Source: Caulobacter sp. BK020
GTDB lineage: Bacteria; Pseudomonadota; Alphaproteobacteria; Caulobacterales; Caulobacteraceae
DNA length: 49,352 nucleotides
Direction: 5' to 3'
Assembly (NCBI RefSeq): GCF_004342605.1
Contig: NZ_SLZL01000026.1
Span: 1-49,352 of the forward strand
Part shown: one piece after another, positions 33,341 through 42,575 of the stretch
Layout of the letters: every line of letters begins with the position of its first letter
Numbering within the stretch: the stretch's first letter is position 1
Notes under the pieces: model-generated
What the model saw: the letters and a program-made list of their open reading frames with translations, nothing else
Databases searched by the model: none
What the model was told of the DNA's origin: nothing
Position numbers and translations under genes: made by a program

Positions 33341-33459
33341 CGGTCTTTGAACAGCGGCGGCCGGGCTTCACCCGAAATCCCGAACCTTGGCCGCCATCAA
33401 TGCGCCCGAAAGCTCGGCTGATCTCGCGGGCTGGATTTTCACGGAGTCGCCGAACAACC

Positions 33460-34881
33460 ATGCGATCCTATCGCGTCGTGCTTCCCGCCCTGGCCCTGCT
33501 GGCCGCCTGTTCGCCCCAGGGGCCTTCCAAGGCCCAATCGATCCCCGACCTGGCCCAGCCGACCCGTCGCGCGCCTACCGATCCGGGGTCGCTGAAGGCC
33601 TCGTTCTCGCCGGTGGTCAAGAAGACCGCCCCGGCCATCGTCAACGTCGCCAGTCGCCGGGTGGTGCGCCAGCGCGTCGACCCGTTCTGGGACTTCTTCA
33701 TGGGCGGCGGCGACGGCACGCCGCGCGAGCAGGTGCAGGGCTCGCTCGGCTCCGGCGCCATCGTCCGCGCCGACGGGGTGATCATCACCAACCACCACAA
33801 TATCGAGGGCATGAGCGACGTCACCGTCCAGCTGGCCGACCGCCGGGAGTTCCCGGCCAAGGTGCTTCTGGACGACCCGCGTTCGGACCTGGCGGTGCTG
33901 AAGATCGACACCAAGGGCGAGCGCCTGCCGGTGATCGCCATCGACGACCAGGAGCAGCTGGAGGTCGGCGACCTGGTCCTGGCCATGGGCAACCCGTTCG
34001 GCGTCGGCCAGACCGTGACCAACGGCATCGTCTCGGCCCTGGCCCGCACCGACGTCGGGGCCGCAGAGTTCGGCAGCTACATCCAGACCGACGCGGCGAT
34101 CAATCCCGGCAATTCCGGCGGTCCGCTGGTCGACATGGACGGCGACCTGATCGGCATCAACACCTTCATCATCTCGCGTTCGGGCTCCTCGGCCGGCGTC
34201 GGCTTCGCCATTCCGGCCGCCGTGGTGCGCCAGGTGGTCAACACCGCCCTGGGCGGCGGCCACAGCGTGGTGCGGCCCTGGCTGGGCGTGAAGGGCCAGC
34301 CGGTCACCGGCGATATCGCCCGCAGCCTGGGCCTGACCGCGCCGCGGGGCGTGGTGATCTCCGACGTCTATCCGGGCGGCTCGGCCGACCGGGCGGGCAT
34401 TCGCGACGGCGACGTGATCCTGTCGATCGACGGCCAGGCGGTGAACGACGAGGGCGGCGGCGCCTTCGCCATCGGCACCCATAAGGTCGGCGACCGGGTC
34501 GCGGTGCTGATCAACCGCAACGGCAAGGAACAGACCCTGACCCTGCGGGCCGAGGCCGCCCCGGAAAGCCCTGCCCGCGACGAACGGGTGCTGAAGGGCC
34601 GCAACCCGTTCGACGGCGCCACCGTGGTCAATCTGTCGCCGGCCGTGGCCCAGGATCTGAGCGTCGATCCGTTCGCCGGCCGGGGCGTGCTGGTCACCAA
34701 GATCGGTCAGGGCTTTGCGCTGAACGCCGGCCTGCGCCCGGGCGACTTCATCCGCGAGGTCAACGGCCGGGCCATCAACACCACCGCCGACTTGGCGGCG
34801 GCCTCGAACGCGCCGGCCTCGGTCTGGACGGTGACGATCGAGCGCAACGGCCAGCGGATCACGGCGCGGCTGCGGGCGTAA
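33460..34881 (+). CDS. DegP/HtrA-like periplasmic serine protease with lipobox
   Basis: This 473-residue protein has an N-terminal LLAACS lipobox (C17), so it is predicted to be lipid-anchored, unlike soluble DegP. The trypsin-like domain carries the triad H113 (TNHHNIEG), D143 (RSDLAVLKI) and S219 (GNSGGPL). PDZ1 spans about 255-350 and PDZ2 about 385-470. It degrades or refolds misfolded envelope proteins. ATG 33460 is chosen because it opens the lipoprotein signal; the frame is open upstream through the MFS gene but is not coding there. No clear terminator or promoter was seen in the 119-nt gap upstream. The residue after the anchor cysteine is serine, not aspartate. Confidence 0.93.
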   Translation: MRSYRVVLPALALLAACSPQGPSKAQSIPDLAQPTRRAPTDPGSLKASFSPVVKKTAPAIVNVASRRVVRQRVDPFWDFFMGGGDGTPREQVQGSLGSGAIVRADGVIITNHHNIEGMSDVTVQLADRREFPAKVLLDDPRSDLAVLKIDTKGERLPVIAIDDQEQLEVGDLVLAMGNPFGVGQTVTNGIVSALARTDVGAAEFGSYIQTDAAINPGNSGGPLVDMDGDLIGINTFIISRSGSSAGVGFAIPAAVVRQVVNTALGGGHSVVRPWLGVKGQPVTGDIARSLGLTAPRGVVISDVYPGGSADRAGIRDGDVILSIDGQAVNDEGGGAFAIGTHKVGDRVAVLINRNGKEQTLTLRAEAAPESPARDERVLKGRNPFDGATVVNLSPAVAQDLSVDPFAGRGVLVTKIGQGFALNAGLRPGDFIREVNGRAINTTADLAAASNAPASVWTVTIERNGQRITARLRA

Positions 34882-34963
34882 GGGCGACCGGCGGCGGCGC
34901 TTGTTGCGGTGCCGCGGAAGCAGTACCGTCGGGTTGCTGGTCACGCGAACCCAGGAACGTGTC

Positions 34964-35386
34964 ATGACCCATGTCGGAAGCTGCTTTTGCGGCGCGGTCC
35001 AGTTGGAGGTCGTCGGCGAACCGGAAGGCATGGGCTATTGCCACTGCCGCTCGTGCCGCGCCTGGTCGGGCGGGCCGGTCAACGCCTTCAGCCTTTGGAA
35101 GCCCGAGGTCGTGCGGGTCACTTCGGGGGCCGACGAGCTGGCGACCTACCAAAAGACCGCGTTCAGCCAGCGGCAGTATTGCGCCAAGTGCGGCGGCCAT
35201 CTGATGACCCTTCATCCGACCCTGGGCCTGGTCGACGTGTTCGCCGCCACACTCCCGACCCTGGCCTTCGCGCCGGGCGTGCACATTAACTATGCCGAGA
35301 CCGTGCTGCCGATGCGCGACGGCCTGCCGAAGCTGAAGGACTTTCCGGCCGAGTTCGGCGGGTCCGGCGAGACGATGGCGGAGTAA
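34964..35386 (+). CDS. GFA-domain (CENP-V-like) zinc protein
   Basis: This 140-residue protein has the zinc ligands of the glutathione-dependent formaldehyde-activating family: C7 and C9, C26, C28 and C31, and C73 and C76 in YCAKCGGH. Most small members have no proven formaldehyde role. AGGAAC lies 8 nt before ATG 34964; the open frame extends to 34901 without a start signal. It ends 32 nt before the stop of the converging VOC gene. Confidence 0.9.
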   Translation: MTHVGSCFCGAVQLEVVGEPEGMGYCHCRSCRAWSGGPVNAFSLWKPEVVRVTSGADELATYQKTAFSQRQYCAKCGGHLMTLHPTLGLVDVFAATLPTLAFAPGVHINYAETVLPMRDGLPKLKDFPAEFGGSGETMAE

Positions 35387-35418
35387 AACGCCCTTCTAGC
35401 CGGCCCTGGCAAACGGCC

Positions 35419-35835
35419 CTAACCCCTGATCTTCGACGCCACCGACCAGGTGTGGCCGAACGGATCGACGAGCTGGCCGTAGCGGTCGCCCCAGAACTGG
35501 TCGGCCAGGGGGAAGCGAACGGTCGCTCCGGCCTCGATCGCACGGTTCCACCAGGCGTCGGCGTCATCGACCTGCAGGTGAAGGGTCACGGCGGCCGGCG
35601 GTTTGTAATCGCCGTGGGCCATCTCGCTGAAATGGTCCGACAGCATCACCCAGTCGCCATTGATGATCAGCCGGGAATGCAGCAGCCGCTCACCGTCGTC
35701 GGCGGTGTTGCGGAACACCTCCTCGGCCCCGAACGCGCGCTTGTAGAAGTCCACGGCCGCCTTGCCGCCGACGACGGAAAGATAGGGGATGACGCCGGTC
35801 GTCGGACCCCGGGTCGGATCGCCTTCGTTGGTCAT
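35419..35835 (-). CDS. VOC-superfamily (PhnB-like) protein
   Basis: This 138-residue protein opens with VIPYLSVVGGKAAVDFYKRAFGA and closes with GDRYGQLVDPFGHTWSVA, a clear PhnB/glyoxalase-like VOC fold. GGGAA lies 5 nt before the ATG. It shares the GDR-Y-x5-GHxW ending with the VOC protein at 30447 and is likely a paralogue in the same broad group. Function not established. Confidence 0.92.
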   Translation of the reverse strand: MTNEGDPTRGPTTGVIPYLSVVGGKAAVDFYKRAFGAEEVFRNTADDGERLLHSRLIINGDWVMLSDHFSEMAHGDYKPPAAVTLHLQVDDADAWWNRAIEAGATVRFPLADQFWGDRYGQLVDPFGHTWSVASKIRG

Positions 35836-35869
35836 GGTGGTTCCCTCCGTGATTAAGTAAACCTAGCCC

Positions 35870-37167
<1,298 letters not shown>

Positions 37168-37171
<4 letters not shown>

Positions 37172-37941
37172 AGCTTACCCCTGCGGTCCGCGTGACCGCC
37201 GCGATCGCCCTGGTCCTGCTGCTGGCCGGCGCGGCGCTGCTGTGGCTGGCCGCCGCCACGCCCTGGCACACCGACTCCAGCGCCTATTTCGCCGAGCTTC
37301 GGAAGCTGCGCGCCACGCTCTATTTCGGCCAGCCCGACGCCGACGCCTTCAAGGCCGCCACCGCCAGATTCGCCGCCTTGCAGGCCCAGTACGCCACCCG
37401 CAAGTGGCTGTACGCCGACCTCGCCTACGCCTGTTTCGGCCTGGGCGTCTGCGCTGTCGCGGTCACGGGTTTGGCGATGCGGTTCGGGGGGCGGCTGCTA
37501 CGAACGCAGAAGAGCGCGTGGGTCGTCCTGACCGTCACCTTGCTGGCCCTGGTCGCCACCCTGGCCGGACTGGCCGCTGACCCGCTGCACCGGTTCTATC
37601 GCGAGCAGCTGCCCGAATGGTCCGACACCCTGGAGATCCCGCTGGCCGGGGCGCTGGTGGCGATGATCCCGATCGCGACGATCACCCTGCTGCTGGTCTT
37701 GCCGCCGTTGATCTTCCGCCGGCGGGCCAGCGGGCCGCTGCTGGTGTTCACCCGGCCGCCGCACTGGCCGTCGATCGTGGCCAACGCCATCTACGCCCTG
37801 CCGGTGGCCTTCGCGGTCTTCCTGCTGACCAGCTTCGCCTCGCGCGGCGGCTGGGCGCTGGCCCCGGCGGGGCTGATGCTGCTGTGGCTGTTCCTGAACG
37901 GCCGGGCCCTGTGGATCGCGCCCAAGGGAGACGCCGCATGA
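37168..37941 (+). CDS. Membrane protein of unknown function
   Basis: This 257-residue protein has about five transmembrane segments: 8-30, 85-106, 117-137, 154-180 and 206-247 (possibly two). Residues 31-84 form an outward loop, rich in charged residues. No known family is recognised. It starts with GTG overlapping the rarA stop and ends in ATGA overlap with the pseudouridine synthase, so it is co-translated with both, but a shared role is not evident. Confidence 0.7.
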
Positions 37942-38771
37942 GCCGTCCACCGCCCGGCAAGCCGGGCCGGCGCCCGCCCGGCGTCGCCAAGCCCAAGGCC
38001 TCGGACACGCCGATCGCCCTGACCCCTGAAGAGATCGCCTTCACCCGGTCGCTGGTGATCCACGAGGATGACAGCGTCTTCGTCCTGAACAAACCGGCGG
38101 GTCTGTCCAGCCAAGGCGGGCGCATCCAGGCCCATACGCTGGACGACCTGCTTTGGGCCCTCGCCCGGCGCGACCGGCCGCGGCCGCGCCTGATCCATCG
38201 CCTGGACCGCGACACCTCGGGCGTGATCCTGACCGCGCGCACCAAGCCGGCCGCGACTTTCCTGGGCAAGGCCTTGATGGGCAAGCGGTTCCGCAAGACC
38301 TACCTGGCCATCGTCACGCCCGGCGCGCCCGAGCCGCGCGGCGGCCAGATCGACGCGGCCCTACGCCGCGAGTCGATCGGACGCGAGGCCTATATGCGGG
38401 TCTGCGCCGCTGACCACCCTGACGCCGAGACTGCGCGCAGCCGCTACCGCACCCTGGCGGCGGTGGACGGCGCGGCCCTGGTCGAGCTGAGCCCCGACAC
38501 GGGCCGCATGCACCAGCTGCGGGTCCACATGGCCTCGATCGGCCGCCCGATCGCCGGCGACAGCCGCTACGGCGGGGCGCTGATGCTGGGCGGGGCGCCC
38601 GCGCCGCGGCTGATGCTGCACGCCGTCCAGCTGGTCTTCCCGCATCCCGAAGGCGGCGAGCGGCGGGTCAGCGCGCCGATCCCCGACGACATGCGCGCGG
38701 TTTTGGATAAGCTGGGCCTTCAACTTCCCGAGCGGAGCCCCCCGGAACAGGGGCGGCAGGGAAACCGTTAA
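37938..38771 (+). CDS. RluA-family pseudouridine synthase without S4 domain
   Basis: This 277-residue enzyme has the catalytic HRLDRDTSG motif with D90 as nucleophile, then TGRMHQLRVHMA and GDSRYGG. The N-terminal 45 residues are basic and lack the S4 RNA-binding domain of RluC/RluD. It isomerises a uridine in rRNA or tRNA; the target is unknown. ATG 37938 overlaps the previous stop. A second RluA-family gene sits at 41202. Confidence 0.93.
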   Translation: MSRPPPGKPGRRPPGVAKPKASDTPIALTPEEIAFTRSLVIHEDDSVFVLNKPAGLSSQGGRIQAHTLDDLLWALARRDRPRPRLIHRLDRDTSGVILTARTKPAATFLGKALMGKRFRKTYLAIVTPGAPEPRGGQIDAALRRESIGREAYMRVCAADHPDAETARSRYRTLAAVDGAALVELSPDTGRMHQLRVHMASIGRPIAGDSRYGGALMLGGAPAPRLMLHAVQLVFPHPEGGERRVSAPIPDDMRAVLDKLGLQLPERSPPEQGRQGNR

Positions 38772-38791
38772 GCCTGGCAGGAGATTTCGCC

Positions 38792-39304
38792 ATGAAGCGT
38801 CAGAATACGAAAGGTCTGATCGCGCTCGCCTTTTCCGCCGCCCTGCTGACCGCCTGCGCCACTTCGCCGACGCTGTACGGGCCGCAGACCGGGCCGCGCG
38901 GGGCCGGCTATTCGGAGTACCGCCTGGAGGCCGGCCGCTATCGGGTGACCTTCCAGGGCAATCCCGGCGCGCCGGTCAACCAGGTCTCGGACTACGCGTT
39001 GCTGCGCTCGGCCGAACTGGCCCTGCGCGACGGCTATGACTGGTTCCGGGTGGCCGACCGCATGACCCAGCAGACGGGCTCCGGCCGGGGCTCCAGCCTG
39101 TCGATCGGCGGCGGCTCGGGCAGCTATGGCCGGCGCAGCGGGGTCGGACTGGGCGTTGGCACCAGCTTCAACCTCGGCCCTGGGCCGGCGATCAGCAGTT
39201 CGATGGAGGTGGTGTTCGGCAAGGGCCAGCCGCCGCGCGACGCCGACGTCTACGATGCCCGCGCCATCGTCCGCACCGTGGGGCAGGGGCGGGCGGCCGT
39301 TTAG
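38792..39304 (+). CDS. CC0125/CC1285-like lipoprotein
   Basis: This 170-residue lipoprotein has a lipobox LLTAC with C22 lipidated. The mature part has SEYRLEAGRYRVTFQGN, then a Gly/Ser-rich stretch (95-125). I recall a Caulobacter lipoprotein family named CC0125/CC1285 with this pattern, which is not verified here. Its TAG stop (39302-39304) interlocks with the stop of the minus-strand gene (39301-39303). Function unknown. Confidence 0.78.
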   Translation: MKRQNTKGLIALAFSAALLTACATSPTLYGPQTGPRGAGYSEYRLEAGRYRVTFQGNPGAPVNQVSDYALLRSAELALRDGYDWFRVADRMTQQTGSGRGSSLSIGGGSGSYGRRSGVGLGVGTSFNLGPGPAISSSMEVVFGKGQPPRDADVYDARAIVRTVGQGRAAV

Positions 39305-40569
39305 CCCGCCGCCTTCTTCGTCCCAGTCGCCGCGACCGGATAGGCCGCGCGCAGGGCCGCGTGGGTCAGGCCGGCGGTCTCGGCGGCGGCGAAATAGCCC
39401 TCGGCCGGCAGGCCTTGCAGGGCGACCATCGGAGCCAGGCCCCGCGCTTCGCGTCCGAAGGCCATGATGTCGGCGGCGATTTTCTCGGCCGGGCCGCTCA
39501 GGTCGCTGGCGTCCAGGGTCAGGCCCTGCAGGCGGGCGTCGCGCAGCACGCGCAGCGCTTCCTTCTCGGGCGGCACGCGGGCGATGACGCCGCGCGTCAG
39601 GGCCTTGAGCAGCCCGACCACTTCCAGCAGGCGTCCGGCGGGCGTGCCGCGCGTGACATCGACCAGCTCCATCATTACCCCGCCGCGGAGCAGGGCCAGG
39701 GACAGGCCTGAGGTGCCGGTCAACATGTCGCGCCCGCGCTGGGTGCCCAGGGTGCGGAACGAGGCCGGCACGATCAGGTCGGGCCGGTCGTGGCCCTGCG
39801 AGGCGCGGGCGAACACGGCGGCGTACTTCAGGGCCGCCTCGTCGATGAAGGCCGCGTCGCGGTCGGGCAGGCGCGAGACGGCGCGGGCGCTGATCTGCTT
39901 GCCTGTGCCCAGGTGGGTGACCACCGGCTCGATGCGCACCGCCGTGGCGATGTTGCGCTTGAGGCTGATCACGTGCTCCAGCGTGAAGTCGACGCGCAGA
40001 GCCGCCCCGCCGGCGGTGGTGAAGGCCACGGGCGTGCGCCGGGTCTCTTCCAGCGGATCGATGTCGAAGCGGATGGGCGAGCGGGTAGAGTCGCGGCGCG
40101 CCCGGGCGGCCAGGATGACCGACGCGTCGACCGGGCGGCAGACCAGGCCGCCGGCTTCGACGCCGATCACGGCGCGCACGCCCAGATCGGTGGGCTCGGC
40201 CGCGCCCAGCAGGTGGGTCAGCACGTCTTCCAGGATGCGCACGCTGGTGGCCTGGGCCGCCAGGCCCTGGTCGTTGTTCATGGCGATCAGGAAGTCTTCC
40301 TCGCCGATCCGGGCGCGCAGGTCGCTGCGGTCCAGGTGCTCGGCCAGCTTGCGCTCGACATAGGTCCAGACGTCGACGCGCTTCTTGTCCCACCAGTCAC
40401 CGGCCCAGCGGCGGATGGCCTTGACGCTGATGACGTTGACCGAGCCACGAGTAACCAGCTCCGACCCCGCCAGGCGCTGGAGTACGGGGCCGCTGAGAGC
40501 CAGGTGCTCGGTCCGGTCGTTATGCATCGAATCGAAGGGCATGGTCGCCTTGGCGCGGGAGGAGCCCAT
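39301..40569 (-). CDS. Probable degenerate GGDEF-EAL protein
   Basis: This 422-residue soluble protein has no known family name I recall, but two patterns match c-di-GMP domains. RIGEEDFLIAM (87-97) lines up with R-x-GGDEF-x-I, lacking the second glycine. RIEPVVTHLGTGKQISARAVSR (212-233) lines up with Y-QPIVDL-TG-I-GFEALLR, with RAV in place of EAL. Further on, ALTRGV replaces DDFGTG, LQGLTLDASDL replaces the KID block and LQGLPAEGYFAAAE resembles AEGVE. All catalytic residues are gone, so it could be a c-di-GMP effector, an interaction module or a decayed enzyme. Alternative starts lie at 40542 and 40527. It is transcribed divergently from fluC. Confidence 0.65.
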   Translation of the reverse strand: MGSSRAKATMPFDSMHNDRTEHLALSGPVLQRLAGSELVTRGSVNVISVKAIRRWAGDWWDKKRVDVWTYVERKLAEHLDRSDLRARIGEEDFLIAMNNDQGLAAQATSVRILEDVLTHLLGAAEPTDLGVRAVIGVEAGGLVCRPVDASVILAARARRDSTRSPIRFDIDPLEETRRTPVAFTTAGGAALRVDFTLEHVISLKRNIATAVRIEPVVTHLGTGKQISARAVSRLPDRDAAFIDEAALKYAAVFARASQGHDRPDLIVPASFRTLGTQRGRDMLTGTSGLSLALLRGGVMMELVDVTRGTPAGRLLEVVGLLKALTRGVIARVPPEKEALRVLRDARLQGLTLDASDLSGPAEKIAADIMAFGREARGLAPMVALQGLPAEGYFAAAETAGLTHAALRAAYPVAATGTKKAAG

Positions 40570-40586
40570 AAGATGCCTTTTACAGC

Positions 40587-40650
40587 CTTAACGGTCGGTG
40601 CAGGAACACGGTTTGCAAACGAGGTTACCGTAACGCACCCAAACGTTAAG
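40587..40650. promoter_or_regulatory. Nested inverted repeats in the divergent spacer
   Basis: CTTAACG (40587-40593) pairs with CGTTAAG (40644-40650). Between them lie a perfect palindrome GTTTGCAAAC (40611-40620) and GTTAC-C-GTAAC (40624-40634). The block lies just upstream of the ATG at 40569. It could hold operators for the minus-strand gene. Confidence 0.45.
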
Positions 40651-40670
40651 ATGCCCATTTTCCGGGCCTT

Positions 40671-40697
40671 TTGACGTGAAACGGAGGCGGCTTTAAG
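40671..40697 (+). promoter_or_regulatory. Possible promoter for fluC
   Basis: TTGACG (40671-40676) and TTTAAG (40692-40697) are 15 bp apart, which is short. Start would be near 40704, 115 nt before the ATG. Confidence 0.35.
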
Positions 40698-40818
40698 GCT
40701 CCTGGCGAGCAGCGGAACCGCGAAAACCGCGTCGCCGCGTTAACCTTCGGCGACACGGCTTTTGAGGCGAATTCAGGCGCGGCTTGGCGTTTGCGGCCGC
40801 GCGGCGCATAAGGGCGCG

Positions 40819-41205
40819 ATGACCAAGCTCCTCCTTGTCGCCGTCGGGGGCGCCCTGGGCTCCGTCGCTCGCTACCTGGTGGGGATCCAAGCCCTGCGCC
40901 TGTTCGGGGCGAACTGGCCGTACGGCACCTTCATCGTCAACCTGGCGGGCGGGCTGCTGATGGGCCTGCTGGCCGCCTGGCTGGCCCTGCGGGGCGGTGC
41001 GCAGCAGGAGCACTGGCGCGTCCTGCTCGGGGTCGGCGTCATGGGGGGCTTCACCACCTTTTCGGCCTTTTCGCTGGAGACCGCGCTGATGATCGAGAAG
41101 CGCGCCTACGCCCAGGCCTTCACCTATACGACCGCCAGCGTGATCCTGTCCGTGGCGGCCATCTTCGCGGGCCTCTTGATCGCCCGAAGGATCTTTTCGG
41201 CATGA
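40819..41205 (+). CDS. fluC: Fluoride channel FluC (CrcB)
   Basis: FluC (128 residues) is a four-helix fluoride exporter that works as an antiparallel dimer. GGALGSVARY (10-19), YGTFIVNLAGG (35-45, with the fluoride-track N41) and MGGFTTFSAFSLE (75-87, with the Phe box) are the family marks. ATG 40819 is chosen; the frame opens at 40762 without a start signal. No fluoride riboswitch was recognised upstream. It overlaps the next gene by ATGA. Confidence 0.95.
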   Translation: MTKLLLVAVGGALGSVARYLVGIQALRLFGANWPYGTFIVNLAGGLLMGLLAAWLALRGGAQQEHWRVLLGVGVMGGFTTFSAFSLETALMIEKRAYAQAFTYTTASVILSVAAIFAGLLIARRIFSA

Positions 41206-42191
41206 AAGAAGTCCGCACGCTCTATGTGGACGCGGGTGAAGACGGCGTCCGCCTGGACCGCTGGTTCAAGCGCCGCTGGCCGCACCTGAACCATATCCAG
41301 CTCAACAAGCTGTTCCGCTCCGGCCAGGTGCGGGTCGACGGCTCGCGCGCCAAGGCCGACACCAAGCTGGCGGCCGGCAGCCAGATCCGCGTGCCGCCGC
41401 TGCCCGACGCCCCCGACCCGTCCGAAAGGGGCAAGCTGTCGCCGCGCGACATCGCCTTCGCCAAGTCGCTGGTGCTGTATGAGGACGAGGAGGTTCTGGC
41501 CCTGAACAAGCCGGCCGGCCTGGCGGTGCAGGGCGGCACCAAGACCACGCACCATATCGACAAGCTGCTCAGCGCCTGGGGCGAGGGCGTGGACCGGCCC
41601 AAGCTGGTCCACCGCCTAGACCGCGACACCTCCGGCGTCCTGCTGCTGGGCAAGACCCCGGCGGCTGCGGCTCGTCTATCCGGCGCCTTCGCCAAGCGCC
41701 GGGCCCAGAAGACCTACTGGGCCATCGTCGCGGGCAATCCGCACCCGACCGAAGGCGTGATCGAGCTGCATCTGGCCAAACGCGGCGTGGGCGATCGCGA
41801 ACTGGTGGTGCCCGCCGAGCCAAAGGATCTGGACGCCCAGCCGGCCGAGACTGAGTTCGTCTCGATCAGCCGGGCCGGTCCGCGCGTCACCTGGATGGCC
41901 CTGCGCCCGCACACCGGCCGCACCCATCAGCTGCGCGCCCACATGAAGGCCATCGGCCACCCTATCCTGGGCGACCCGAAGTACAGCGACGACAAGTCCG
42001 CGCCGTTGTCGGAGGGGCTGAAGCTGCAGCTGCACGCCCGCTCGATCATCCTGCCGCATCCCACGGTGGGAACCCTGGCCATCGAGGCGCCGCTGAGCCC
42101 GGAGATGAGAGCGGGCTTCGCCAAGTTCGGCTTTTCGGAGGACGAGGCCGAGTACGATCCGTTCGTGCGGCGGCAGACCAAGCGTCGGTAG
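41202..42191 (+). CDS. RluC/RluD-type pseudouridine synthase with S4 domain
   Basis: This 329-residue enzyme has an N-terminal S4 RNA-binding domain (about 14-64, with VRLDRWFKRRWPHLN) and the catalytic HRLDRDTSG with D140, then HTGRTHQLRAHMKAIGHPI. It fits RluC (23S rRNA positions 955/2504/2580) better than RluD, but this is a guess. It is translationally coupled to fluC, an odd but common alphaproteobacterial neighbourhood. Confidence 0.93.
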   Translation: MKEVRTLYVDAGEDGVRLDRWFKRRWPHLNHIQLNKLFRSGQVRVDGSRAKADTKLAAGSQIRVPPLPDAPDPSERGKLSPRDIAFAKSLVLYEDEEVLALNKPAGLAVQGGTKTTHHIDKLLSAWGEGVDRPKLVHRLDRDTSGVLLLGKTPAAAARLSGAFAKRRAQKTYWAIVAGNPHPTEGVIELHLAKRGVGDRELVVPAEPKDLDAQPAETEFVSISRAGPRVTWMALRPHTGRTHQLRAHMKAIGHPILGDPKYSDDKSAPLSEGLKLQLHARSIILPHPTVGTLAIEAPLSPEMRAGFAKFGFSEDEAEYDPFVRRQTKRR

Positions 42192-42263
42192 CCCCCTGCG
42201 GCGAAGGCTTGAGCGCTCTCGTGGGCTGTGACAAGGTTTTTCCTCAACCCTGAGGATTGGGTC

Positions 42264-42470
42264 ATGGCCTTCGTGAGCTTCACGCGTCCGGACGACTCGC
42301 CGGTGTCGATCAACACGGCCGAGGTGTTGAGCTTCGCGCCCGTACCGACCGATGGACCCCTGGCGGGCCCGCTGAGGGCCGGCACGCGGATCGCCTTCAG
42401 GAACGGCAGGCACCAGGACGTCAAGGAACTGGTCGAGGTGGTCGAGCGCAAGCTGAACGCGGCGGGGTAG
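42264..42470 (+). CDS. Small FlbD-like protein
   Basis: This 68-residue protein from ATG 42264 (with GAGGA 7 nt upstream; GTG 42228 is less likely) has the pattern F..PDDSPVSINTAEVLSF, then GTRIAFRNGRHQDVKELVE and a short helix. That resembles the small FlbD flagellar family (L.G.PV.LN...I, LxNGKxxxVKE), not the NtrC-like Caulobacter FlbD. The match is by eye and tentative. No flagellar genes lie nearby. Confidence 0.6.
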   Translation: MAFVSFTRPDDSPVSINTAEVLSFAPVPTDGPLAGPLRAGTRIAFRNGRHQDVKELVEVVERKLNAAG

Positions 42471-42575
42471 CCGCCGGCCTGCGACGTTGCACCACAGGCG
42501 GGCGGGGTCTTTCGTCATCAACTTATTAGCGACGTTCGCCGACCCTGCCGTCGTGGGCAGACAAGGGTGTTCGTC

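Noticed and set aside
33460..34881. Loss of the catalytic histidine in the DegP homologue
   Set aside because: TNHHNIEG looks odd next to TNNHVV, but H113 aligns with the catalytic histidine, so the triad is intact.
40680..40818. Fluoride riboswitch before fluC
   Set aside because: I looked for the crcB-motif conserved blocks and did not see them. A covariance search would be decisive.
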